64,000 nt of DNA from Rhynchopus euleeides (taxonomy: Eukaryota > Euglenozoa > Diplonemea > Diplonemida > Diplonemidae): contig OY723285.1 of the NCBI GenBank assembly GCA_963210315.1, positions 1,674,001 through 1,738,000 on the forward strand, written 5' to 3'. The position numbers and the translations under genes are program-made. Shown piece by piece: positions 54,746-64,000 of this stretch; the first letter of the stretch is position 1; each line of letters starts with the position of its first letter. The notes beneath the pieces are model-generated. The model was not told the DNA's origin. It worked only from the letters and a program-made list of their open reading frames with translations, and did no database searches.

Positions 54746-56279
54746 TAGGCATACAGTGCATCCGAATCGGATCCGATACATTATCGGACGATTATCGGAT
54801 GATTATCGGACGATTATCGGATCCGATAATCATCCGATAATTTTTTTGGGTGGGTTTTTCAATCAGAAAATGTTACCAATATTCTGCCTGATCAGGGTCA
54901 GTGGTCGATTCAACCGGAAAAAGTTTTGGGGGCCACCATTCGACCATTCGACCGGCCCCATTCGACCGGGGGCCGAATAGGTGAACCATTCGACCGGGGC
55001 AAAAAAAATTATGGGGGGGCACCAAAATCCCGGGGTGGCCCATACTCGACCTCAGGAAGCTGGACACAGTCCAGAAACTGTACCCCACAAGGAACAGGTG
55101 TTTCACTACCGTGGCCTCCGGCGGCTGGGGGGGCTCCGCCCCCCAGACCCCCCATGTAGACTCTCTTTGCATTCTCTGGACCACCTCGAAGGGTGCACCA
55201 CGTGCCAAGCATCCAAGCATGGGAACTAGGCTGGAAACTGATTCAGTCATTGAAATAGATGGGGACAGGCAGCCACGGCGCAAGTGTAGGTGCAGCTGTG
55301 CTGCATTCTTGAGGGCTCACGCTACGTCAAAAACCACGCCCTCATCCAAACGTGCAAGGGCTGAGCCAAGGCGTCAACCCCTTCGGCCTCGTCAGCGCCC
55401 CAGGAACACAGGCCCCGTCATTGGTTTTCGACGACGATGGAGATGATGACCCGTGCCGCGCGCACACCAGCCAACAATGCCCCGGTGCTAGGGACGGGGC
55501 CGAGGGGGGTGGTGTGGCAGGCAGGGAAGTGCACGGGACTCGATGGTGGGAGGGCTTGGCGCGCGAAGCGCCCCCCATCCAGATTGGGTGGGCTTGCTGC
55601 GTCCAGCTTACTGAGGCTACTGAGGGCCGTCCGGTCTCCATCACCCGATATGACTCCGCATTATCGCGCAGGCACAAGACGAGGTAGTCTCCAGATACAT
55701 GCCACAGGTCTGGTCCCGAAGCTCCCCAGACCCCCCTGGTGGCCCCCTCCGGAAAGTGTTACAACAATCCCCGTGGCTATTTAGTCAATGCCGGATTTTC
55801 GAAAGCCAACGCCCCAGGGACACCTGCAGGACAAGGGCGCCAGTACCGCTGACTACGCGGTGGTCCCGACGGAAGCGCGCGACGCGGTGGTGGAGCGGGG
55901 GTCGGTGCAGGACGAGCTCCCTCGGGTGCACCCTCAGTGTGCAAATCAGCTGGCAGCTCTGATGAGCTGCGGCTGCACGACTCCACTAAAACTCAAAAAA
56001 AATATCAAGCGCGGGGTCTGGGGGGTTTCTCGTGAGGCAGAAATATCGACAAAAAGGGGAAAGAGTGTGTTCTGGTGCCCACAACGCACACGAACACTGA
56101 TTATCGGATGATTATCGGTTGTCCGATAATATCCGATAATGTCCGATAATCATCCGATAATCGTCCGATAATGTCCGATAATGCCCGATAATGTCCGATT
56201 CGGATCCGATAATTTGGGATTTTCCCCGAAAATCCGATAATGCCCGATAACCGATTCGGATGCACTGTATGCCTAGGGG
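54743..56279. mobile_element. 1.54-kb TIR element with ATTATCGGA arrays
   Basis: The ends are inverted copies of CCCTAGGCATACAGTGCATC plus CGAATCGG (54743 on +, 56279 on -). Next to each end is an array of GATTATCGGA/TCCGATAAT palindromic motifs (54771-54843 and 56098-56258). The interior carries ATTCGACCGG repeats, one dispersed palindromic repeat (55091-55155) and short frames that I do not recognise. The CCCTAGG terminus is shared with the element at 13.25 kb. Confidence 0.82.
55091..55155 (+). repeat. Dispersed palindromic repeat, copy 4
   Basis: GGAACAGGTGTTTCACTACC, then the GTGGCCTCCGGCGGC box and the G/C palindrome with one extra G. Confidence 0.88.
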
Positions 56280-57193
56280 GGGGGGGGGTGGGGGGGAGGG
56301 AGGGGCGTGTGGACACAGCAGTGGTGTAGGGCGGTGCATGGGGTGCGGAGGGCGGAGGGCAGGAGCAGGAGGTGGTGCACCCGGTGGGTGGTGGGGTGGG
56401 GTGTGGAGAGGGGTCATCTCAGAGGCAACAAAGGATGGGGCGAGGAGGGGAAGCTGTCTGCAGTAGAACTGCCGATACGTACGGGGGACCCGTGAGGATA
56501 CCGCCACCGAAGCCGGCGACTGCTGAATGGTGGCGAGTGTCCTCAGAGGTTCCCTTCCAACGCCGGGGTAAACCGGGCACTACACCACAAACTCGTTTGA
56601 GCACCGTAGATGCGTAGGGGGGAATCGTGAGGTCGAGGAAGGACGGGCGGTCTGACCTGTCGTGTTCTTCTTTTTACTACACACTTGCAGTGCGCAAGGT
56701 TGGAAGGGGGGCTGAGGGGAAGCACCGCACAACTCACACACAGCAGGGTTTGTGTCTCTTTGTTCCCCGCTCCATCCCCTCCGCACGCGAGCTGATAATG
56801 CAAGCAGAACTGGATGACCTGACCTCCTCCCCCTATCTCCTTTGTATCCTCTGACCGAGCAAGACTCCCGCCCCAACACCCCACCCTCACCACCCTGGGG
56901 GGGAGTCTGGAGTACAGACCTGGATAAGTCTGTAATAGCCCATGTGGGTTGAGTTCGGTGCCTATCTCCCGCACAGGTATAACGCCACCCACTCGACCCA
57001 AAGGAGCAAGATGTGTGCTGTCACCATGCACCGCCTGCCATCCGCAACACTGCACTCCAAACTCATCTGATCACCGTCGGCGTGGAAGGGTCTGCACGGC
57101 GCCCTCGTTTCTAGCTTGACAAGTGAGGTAGCGAGGTAGCTAGTTTATAATCCTAAACAAGCTTGCCCCAGGCAGATTGGGGGAAACCAAACC
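56280..57193. other. Intergenic, no recognised gene
   Basis: G-rich just after the element, then unremarkable. TTTATAAT at 57143-57150 lies about 45 bases upstream of the next ATG and could be an AT-rich promoter element (weak). Unlike most genes here, no CA-rich leader is present. Confidence 0.45.
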
Positions 57194-58381
57194 ATGGATG
57201 TGACGGTGAGGCATGCCAGCACCGGACACAGCTGTGTCGTCGGCGTTTCGGAAGGGGGAACCGTGGTGGAGCTGAAGAGGGATGCGCTGGAGGAGCTGTT
57301 TGGGGGTTCCGTCAATGCAGCCCGGGAGGCTGCAGCGGTGGTAGCACGCATCGAAGGGTGTGAGGAGGAGCTGGACGGTGCGCAGCGCGTTGCCGACACG
57401 GGCCTGGGGGATGGGGGTGCTGTCCAGCTGGTCCCGCGCTGGCCGCTCGTCGGTGCACCCGCTGTCTACTCATCTGCGCATGGGAGACAGATACACCACA
57501 TCACGCTGTCGATGTGTGGGAGCATGTGTGCAGTGGCTTACTTTGAAGGGCACATCACTGTGTTTGACACCGCCACCGCTGCTGTGGTGGCGGACTTAAC
57601 ACACGGCAGCAACCTCGCTGTCTTTTCCACTGTGTTCTCCCGTGGTGGGACGTGGCTGGCGACGTGCTCTCAACACGGCACCCTCTGCGTGTGGCTGACA
57701 GCAACGTGGGAGCAGGTGCATATGCTGGATCACAACAACGAGGTGTGGGATGCAGCGTGGACACACTGCGGACGTGTGGTATCCGGAGACGAGAGAGGCA
57801 AAGTGCGTGTGTGGGAGTTGAAGGAGACACCAAGCGCCACAGTGCTGGAGGGTCACCGCAAGGCTGTTCGCAGCATTGCTGCGTCGGGCACGAGTATATA
57901 CACCGCTTCGGATGACAACACCATCCGTGTCTGGGACATCAGCACCCTCACACACACATGCACTGTGGAGGCACACAGTGATATGGAGGTAGAACTTGTC
58001 CTGACCAACGACGAGCAGCACCTGTTGTGGTGTGCATGGGATGGCGCGACGTGGCAGAGGCATGTCAAGGTGTGGTGCACAGCCTCCCTCAGGTGCCTGC
58101 GTGTTCTGGACTTCAGCGCCACTCCCAAGTCGCTTGCCGTGTCGCAGCCAGGCGATGTTGTTGCAGTGGTGGGAACCCTCATGGCAGGCACCACGCTCTA
58201 CCGCCTCAGCACAGGCGAACGCCTGGGGAAGGTGGGCTCGCAGGGTGTTGGTGTTGCACTCAGCCCCTGCGGGAGGTGGGTCTTCACGCCGTTGGGTAAG
58301 ATTTCTGTCTCTGTGACTAGCGTGCTTTCCATTCCCCCCCCTAAGGCAAATGATCTTGCTCCATCCTGGGCCAGCTGGTGA
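57194..58381 (+). CDS. WD40-repeat protein
   Basis: The protein is 395 residues. About 85 residues of unrecognised N-terminal sequence (MDVTVRHASTGHSCVVGVSE, then a helix ELKRDALEELFGG) may be a small ubiquitin-like or binding domain. Six or seven WD40 blades follow, with dipeptide-type ends FDTATAA, VWLTATW, VWELKET, VWDISTL and VWCTASL and GH or H-x motifs between them. The blades are diverged, unlike the near-identical repeats of the NLR-like gene 4 kb upstream, so this is not a fragment of that gene. The ATG is in good context (AAACCATGG). The C-terminal 25 residues after FTPLGK look less conserved and could be read-through into an intron (a GTAAGA lies at 58296). Confidence 0.75.
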   Translation: MDVTVRHASTGHSCVVGVSEGGTVVELKRDALEELFGGSVNAAREAAAVVARIEGCEEELDGAQRVADTGLGDGGAVQLVPRWPLVGAPAVYSSAHGRQIHHITLSMCGSMCAVAYFEGHITVFDTATAAVVADLTHGSNLAVFSTVFSRGGTWLATCSQHGTLCVWLTATWEQVHMLDHNNEVWDAAWTHCGRVVSGDERGKVRVWELKETPSATVLEGHRKAVRSIAASGTSIYTASDDNTIRVWDISTLTHTCTVEAHSDMEVELVLTNDEQHLLWCAWDGATWQRHVKVWCTASLRCLRVLDFSATPKSLAVSQPGDVVAVVGTLMAGTTLYRLSTGERLGKVGSQGVGVALSPCGRWVFTPLGKISVSVTSVLSIPPPKANDLAPSWASW

Positions 58382-58516
58382 CCACGCTTGCCCAGTAGCC
58401 CGTTCACTCAAATGAGCAGCAGCGCCCTGCAGCAGGGCAGTGTAAGAAACTACGGTGCCTGCTGCAAGAAGAGCCACACCTCACCTCCGCACAGGCCGAG
58501 TGTTCGAATTTTGTGT

Positions 58517-58574
58517 GTCAAACGCACCGTGCTCACGGAAGGCGTTCAGAACTAAGAAGGTTGCAGTGGGAGCA
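58517..58574 (+). repeat. Dispersed repeat, first half of the split copy
   Basis: Matches 409-465. Ends in AGTGGGAGCA (58565-58574), which is repeated at 60133-60142 on the other side of the insertion. Confidence 0.85.
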
Positions 58575-60132
58575 GCCATCCGGTTAAATAGTGCCCATTT
58601 CCAGGTTTTGGCCAATTCTAAATAGTACAAATTTACCCACTTTTTTGGTCCAGGAGTTCCTTCACTCACACCGTTTTTTTGCCGCGGTTTCCCGTCTTCC
58701 CAGCTTCCGACGGTTGTTTGCGACCCCCTCCCGCCCTCCTCCCACACCATGAATCTAGAAAAAATCAAAAAGTCTGAACGGTCTTCATACCCAACACCTC
58801 CCCGGCACCACGAATCTAGTTCTAGTCGTGCAGCACCGATCACCAGGAGAACACGCAGGCTGTGCAGACTCAGGCTGCGCCTGAGTCTGCACAGCCTGCG
58901 TGTTCTCCTCGTCACAATCAAAATCGCTGTCGTAGTCGGTGTCGTTGCCAACACCGAGTGGCCTCTCGTCATTTTCCCGAACGTACATTGCAAAGTGCAC
59001 CTTCTGTGAGGGTCTTGCAGACGGGTTGTTGGTGGTGGTGCTGCGGCAGGACGTGGGAAGCAAAACAGGACGAGACATTTGCGCTGGATGGGCTGAAGGA
59101 CCTCGCGGATCTCACCACGACCAAAAAGGTGAAGTGCAACACCTGCGGCGGGGAGGCCACTTCAAAGCTCGCTGCTTGCCTCTTCGCAGAAGTTCTCTTC
59201 GGGGTTGTCGATCGCTTCGATAGTGCCGGCAAGAAGGTCAAGTCAAGAGGCAAGCAGCATCCCCAACGAGCTTGAGCTGTTGGAGGTGGTCCCCGGGGAG
59301 ATCGCTAGCGCGGAGCCGACCACGGTGACGTACCGGCTGACAGCCTCGTTTAGTGCTGCGAAGGGGCCCGATCAGCAGTCCGCAAAGTACGAGTCGCAAG
59401 CCGCTCGGTTCCATGGCAGTCACGTGCTGAAGTGGGTCGTGACAGGGACGACATTTCTGGCAGGTTGGGCCAGCTCCTGCGCGGGCTCAGGGAGGAAGGC
59501 ACTCCCATGGATGCCCCTTCCTGGCTAGGGCTGGCTCGTGTGCTTCGCCCTCTGGACTGTATCCAGCAGCTTGCTCGTCGCTACCCATCCACCCTCGGGC
59601 AGCTGGTGAAGACGACACGGTCGGGCGTGGTGGTAGACTGTGACACGCAATGACCGTCGTTGCGAGGCACTGCAGCACAGCAGCAACAGCAGGCGGACAT
59701 CCGGTGAGGGCACGTGACGCACCTTCCTTCAGGTGTGCCCAGTACTCCCCTGCCACCTTTGCACTCCTTTTTGGCATTGTCTCGTCTCCGAGACTCCTGG
59801 TGGGTGATGCTATGTCTCGGGACAATATGAAGGCAAAGGCAACTATTCCTGTAATATTCCCATTCTGGGATGGTGGGGAAGGGGTCGCCCCCCCCCCCCC
59901 CCTCTCCCTCTGGGGTTTTTCCCTTCAAAAACCGCATTCTCGCATTGTTTGAGTGCATCCGTACCTCATACTTTTTCTCTCGCCAAAAATGGTGGAAAAA
60001 AATCCATTACTCCTTGGACCACTGAAGGAAAAAGGTGGGTAAATTTATTTTCCCCCCTCTTGATAACTTTTGAGTAAATTTTTTCGGGATCCTGGATCCC
60101 TCAATAGTCAATAGTATTTAGCCTACCGGCTG
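58575..60132. mobile_element. 1.56-kb insertion with 10-bp target duplication
   Basis: Flanked by direct AGTGGGAGCA at 58565-58574 and 60133-60142. The site without insertion is seen in the intact repeat at 404-545. The ends are imperfect inverted repeats: GCCATCCGGTTAAATAGT on the left against the reverse complement of the right (GCCGGTAGGCTAAATACT), and AAATTTACCCAC near 58627 against GTGGGTAAATTT near 60035. A 9-10-bp duplication is usual for Mutator-like elements. Frames 58862-59275 and 59205-59528 (+) are not recognised as a transposase, so it is probably non-autonomous. Confidence 0.8.
58845..58909. repeat. Perfect 31-bp palindrome inside the insertion
   Basis: Arms 58845-58875 and 58879-58909 are perfect reverse complements around a 3-nt TGC loop. 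Each arm begins AGGAGAACACGCAGGCTGTG. Confidence 0.93.
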
Positions 60133-60215
60133 AGTGGGAGCAATGTTTTGTTCACCTACACTCCACGCCCCAACGTGCAGGTGACCAGAAGGTTGCACAA
60201 ACAAAAGAAACCCGG
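60133..60215 (+). repeat. Dispersed repeat, second half of the split copy
   Basis: Matches about 456-545, including CACTCCACGCCCCAACGTGC and GTGACCAGAAGGTTG. Begins with the second copy of the target duplication. Confidence 0.85.
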
Positions 60216-61203
60216 CAATCCTTTTTCGAGAAGTTGTCCTTTCGCACATGCATGGTGCGGACAACACGTAGAGGGGTGCTTCCGACGACCCTCCTTTCCT
60301 TTCTGTGTGTACATCTATCCCATTATCACACGTGCCCCGCACTGGTCCCCACATCAAGGCAGCAAAGGCTGTTGGGTGGTGGAAACGTCAACGCATCCAA
60401 TATAGGAAGGAATCGCGGCTGCTGCGCTCGTCAAATGTCTTACAACGATTCGACGAACCCCACCGCCCCGCCCTCTCTCCCCCCCCCCCCCCCCCCTTTT
60501 TGGCTCTCCTCGAAACCTGACCAACACGCACACACCCCACACTGGTGTTTGCAGAATGCGCTTCGCACAAAAATGCGTATGGGGGGTCTTCGCTACAGGG
60601 TGGTCGTCGGTACGATAGCGTATCAGTTCTCTAGTCAACGGTCGTCGGTGCATTTTAGTGCATTTCCTGTTGAATTGGCTGAAAGCTGACGAAGATTTGA
60701 CGCAGAATAGCCGACAAGCGAAAGACCCCCCCCCCCCCCCTATGCTCCAACCCTCTTTTGTTCATCGCAACGCACCACCAAAGGTGCACAGAACGGATCC
60801 CCGAACACACTGATGCCACCTGCCCCATCCACCCCCTCCACCGCACAACACCACACACCGCACAGGGCAGGGCAGGCAGGCGGGTTTCCCTACCCCTCCC
60901 ACCCACCACCCACCCCCCCCCCCCCCCGCCCCACAAAGGCGCCTAGATAGATACAACTGAGTTATAGAATCACTCTCCCACAACCCCCACCTCCCACCCC
61001 CTGCACATTCTCCCCTGGCACTTACACAAAAAAAAGAGAGAGGGGGGTGGTGTAGTCGAACGGGGCGTGCTGTGTGGGTTTAGTTCTTATTTTTCAGTTT
61101 TTTTTCTCAAAATAACATACCACCCCCACCCTTTTCCTCCCCTTCCCCTTCCCCCCCTCTTCGGGAACCCCTCTCCCCGGGAAGGGCGTATTGCGGAGCC
61201 AGG
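60216..61203. other. Intergenic, no recognised gene; helicase leader
   Basis: Contains the 60349-60393 dispersed repeat (partner at 10564-10609), poly-C runs near 60480, 60727 and 60909, and C/CA-rich DNA at 60980-61200 before the helicase ATG. Confidence 0.5.
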
Positions 61204-64000
61204 ATGGGCACTTTGATTGAGCTGGAGGCGGGGCTGGAGAACGCGCTGCTCGCCTCCGCCGCGAAGGGGGCTGTCCCACAGGAGGAGAGCGAACGATCCG
61301 GAAAGGTCGCCTTTGCACTCAGGCCGGAGAAAAAGCTTGCGCTGCTGTATGCCGCCCTCACCAAGATGGGGTTCGAGAGGGGGAGTGTAGAGCTCTGCCT
61401 GGGAAACCCGCTGATATCGACTCAGGCCGCAGCAGTGGACTGGCTCTGCCGCAACGCTCCTCCACATCATCTCCCAAAGGATTGGACCAGCGATGGTGTG
61501 ATGAAAGGGCTGACCCCAGCACAGCAGGTCGAGCGTGATGCAGCTGATGAGCTTGCCGAGATCGAGCGGCTCGAGGCAGAGGCAAAGGAGATGGAGCAGA
61601 AGAAAAATCAAAAGCCAGCCCAGAGTGAGACGCCTGCCCCTCCGGCGGAAGCGGCGGCAGCGGCGCCTGTTGCCGATGCCACGCCTGCCGCATCCGCTAC
61701 ACCAGCAAAGGATGCAAAGCCCGACAAAAAGGAGAAGAAAGACAAGAAGGAGAAGAAGGATAAAAAGGACAAGAAGGACAAGCGACCCGCTGCGCCCGAC
61801 ACACCCGATTCCGAGGGTTTGGACGACGAGGAGGAGGAGGACCCGAAGAAGAAGAAGAAGAAGAAGGGGAACGTGAAGGGGCCCAACCCGCTGAAGCAGC
61901 AGCACATGAAGCGGAAGGAGGAGGAGGAGAAGAAGCGGACCGACGAGGGGCCCCGGAATAAGCTTGCAAGGGAGAGGGAAGAGGCGATGCGGTGGACGGG
62001 GAAATCTCCGACGGAGAATTTGAAGGACTACTGCCACAAGCACAAGCTGAAGATATGCTATGAGAGGCAGAGGCGGAAGCCCGACGATGCTCTGAAGGAT
62101 GTCCGCATGATGGTCGCCCTCGTCGCAGATGTCAAAGGGGTAATCACCCGGACAGAGCACCACGCCCCTGAGACACGCAACAACGAAGCGGAGGCGCGCG
62201 AGCTTGCTGCAACCGTCGCACTGTATGACATGCTGCATGTGAAAAACATTCCTCTCTACAAATCCCTCCCCCCGCTCTACCGCGAAATGTGGCTCACCTG
62301 GGCCGCGGAGGCCGAGAAGAACGAAAAGGAGGGGAAGGACCTGACGGACCGCCGCCGCACCGCCTTCATCTCCAAGACAGTCGAGCAGGACAAGAAGCTC
62401 CACAAGATTGCGCCGTCCCTCCCGACGGCGGCGACAGCCCCGGTGGATGTGGTGGACCCGCTGATCGACATCCTGGAGGACCCTTCGGACGACGAAGACT
62501 GGGATGAGGAGGAGAAGGTGCCGGAGGTGCTGCTGTCTGAGGAGGACCAGGTGGAGCATCAGGCGTGGGAGGGGCGGATGGCGCAGCCGCAGGTGCAGGA
62601 GCTGACGATGGTGAGCGACGCGCTGCCCGTGGGGGCGTTGCGGAGGCAGATCGTGACGACGCTGAAGTCGAAGCAGTGCATCATCATCAGCGGCGAGACG
62701 GGTTCCGGGAAGACGACCCAGGTGCCGAAGTTCCTTCTGGAGGACGCGGCGTTCCACACGGGGCTGTCATCCGTCAACATCGTGTGCTGCCAGCCGCGCC
62801 GTATCTCCGCCGTCAGCGTCGCGGAGCGTGTGGCGGCTGAGCTGGGCATGGGCATGAACTCCCTCGTTGGGTACCACCACAGAGGCCAGCGTATGGTGTC
62901 CCCGTCGTGCCGCCTCACCTTCTGCACCACTGGTATCCTTCTGAGGTATCTGCTGGGCGACCCGACGCTGAAGAAGTACACCCATGTGATCGTTGACGAG
63001 GTGCACGAGCGTTCGGTATGTTGGATGATAGGGAGTTCCGTCATCAAGGAGGCAGGCGGGTGGTTCTGATGTCCGGGATGCTGTCGTGTTTGTTCCGGGT
63101 GGGGTGGGGGGAGGGGAGGGTGACGCCTGGTGTCTGTGTGAAGCCTATCACGCACACACATACGCCCAACACAGCTGAAGTCGGACTTCCTGCTGCAGAT
63201 CCTGAAGGAGCTGATGCGGAAGCGGCCAGACCTGCGTGTGATCCTCATGAGTGCCACGGTATGCCTATGCTGTTGTGGCTTAGTCTGTTCGGGGGCGGCG
63301 GCTAAGGGGTGTAGGGTGTAGCTTATGTCGTCAGCAGCCGCAGCGCCGCTGTGTCCCCTGGGGGCTGTCCCTAGGGTGGTGTTCTGTTGGCCCTGCCCAC
63401 CCCTGCTGTTCACACAGATCGAGACGCGGCTGTTCTCTAACTACTTCAATGGTGCGCCGGTGCTGTCTGCCCCTGGGAGAACGTATGATTGATTCTTGCC
63501 TCAATTGTGCGGAATACTGTTCGGGAGGCATCACGCTTCCAGGCGCTCACTTCGCCCATTCCCTTGTGCCTCAGCCGTGTGACGCATGTTGAGGACAAGG
63601 GGTGTTTCGCGCGTGAGTGGGTTCACCTGTGTCACACCACTGCCGACACCACGCCCACACCCACCACAGCCACCCGGTTGCAGTGTCGTGGCTTGAGGAT
63701 CTGTTGAACGTCACCAACTACAAGACAAGCAACAAGTATGCGTGCTGGCCCTGCTGCTCTGCTGCCCTTTATTGGACAACCTTAACCACCACCGCCCTCC
63801 CCACCACACACAGATACCACCTGGTGCGTGACGAGGACCGTGAGTCCCAGAACAAGGATGAGTGTGTCGCATCCCTGCGTGGTGGCAACTACTCCGCTGG
63901 CTGTCTGGTATGCCTGTCTCTTGGCATCTCTGTCACCATGTGGTGATGTCTCTTGGCGCCTCGCTCCAGGCAGCACCGACACCCTGTCTTGTGCCGCATG
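61204..64000 (+). CDS. DExH-box RNA helicase, DHX29/DHX57-like (5' part, cut by window end)
   Basis: Predicted exons: 61204-63015, 63175-63258, 63418-63482, 63575-63612, 63684-63735, 63814-63907 and 63970 onward; about 725 codons are in the window. N-terminus: a UBA-like helix set with ALTKMGF and AVDWLCRN...LPKDW, as in DHX29, DHX57 and YTHDC2. Then a lysine-rich stretch (about 175-250) and a region like the DHX29 double-stranded-RNA-binding part (LKDYCHKHKLKICYE). Helicase core: motif I GETGSGKT (K503), Ia CQPRRISAVSVAERV, II DEVH (D598-H601), III MSAT in exon 2, then ETRLFSNYFNGAPVLSAPGR and LEDLLNVTNYK. DHX29 aids 40S scanning on structured mRNAs; that role is only inferred here. Exons 3-5 depend on predicted splice sites; the 38-nt exon 4 is least certain (its donor is GTGAGT). 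Domains after RecA1 lie outside the window. Confidence 0.88.

Noticed and set aside
61087..62757. Minus-strand frame of 556 residues, leucine-rich
   Set aside because: Antisense of the lysine- and glutamate-rich helicase N-terminus; the sense strand has helicase motifs.
1..64000. tRNA or rRNA genes
   Set aside because: Looked for T-loop GTTCRANNC boxes with matching stems and for rRNA-like blocks; none found by eye. A tRNAscan-SE run would settle it.

Overview
This is nuclear DNA from a GC-rich eukaryote, most likely a free-living protist. The case for a eukaryote: short spliceosomal GT-AG introns (donors almost always GTATG), a Pol II subunit (RPB5), a PDCD2/TSR4 ribosome-biogenesis protein, a VHS-domain trafficking protein, a DHX29/DHX57-like DExH helicase, and a NACHT-WD40 NLR-like receptor. 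I cannot place the lineage from the sequence. The class III cyclase with several membrane passes, the Kelch protein with V-x-R-L-Y repeats, the pseudo-caspase and the NLR fit several protist groups. A monofunctional PyrC-type dihydroorotase and a CaiB-type CoA-transferase suggest normal pyrimidine synthesis and mitochondrial acyl-CoA metabolism.

All recognised host genes are on the + strand. In order: membrane adenylate cyclase (1.6-3.9 kb, split by one in-frame TAG), dihydroorotase (5.3-6.4 kb), Kelch protein (11.0-12.9 kb), RPB5 (16.5-17.2 kb), CoA-transferase (22.6-23.9 kb), PDCD2-like protein (25.0-26.2 kb, one intron), pseudo-caspase protein (32.5-36.1 kb), MFS transporter (37.0-38.6 kb), NTPCR/THEP1-like NTPase (40.2-40.8 kb), VHS protein (41.2-42.8 kb, one intron), ANK-ART-NACHT-pentapeptide-WD40 receptor (46.7-53.1 kb), second WD40 protein (57.2-58.4 kb) and the 5' part of a DExH helicase (61.2 kb to the window end, at least six introns). 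Most genes have a C/CA-rich leader just before the ATG and G/GT-rich DNA just after the stop.

The rest is largely repeats and mobile elements. A DNA transposon with about 0.3-kb terminal inverted repeats and a 3-bp target duplication lies at 6759-9704. A GTACGC-rich foldback element is at 13.25-13.75 kb, and a 4.2-kb composite foldback with TACATGTA arms and 389-bp tandem repeats is at 18.3-22.5 kb. A minisatellite of about 101 x 44 bp fills 27.7-32.2 kb. Further inverted-repeat elements lie at 44.9-46.1, 53.8-54.7 and 54.7-56.3 kb. A 1.56-kb insertion at 58,575-60,132 has a 10-bp target duplication and splits a dispersed repeat whose intact copy is at 404-545. Several elements share one design: a unique TIR followed by an element-specific array of short palindromic motifs.

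The most interesting gene is the NLR-like receptor. It joins ankyrin-like repeats, an R-S-E ADP-ribosyltransferase domain, a NACHT NTPase, pentapeptide repeats and 20 nearly identical 42-residue WD40 repeats that have been shuffled by recent block duplication. The pseudo-caspase, which has lost both catalytic residues, and the family of foldback elements come next.
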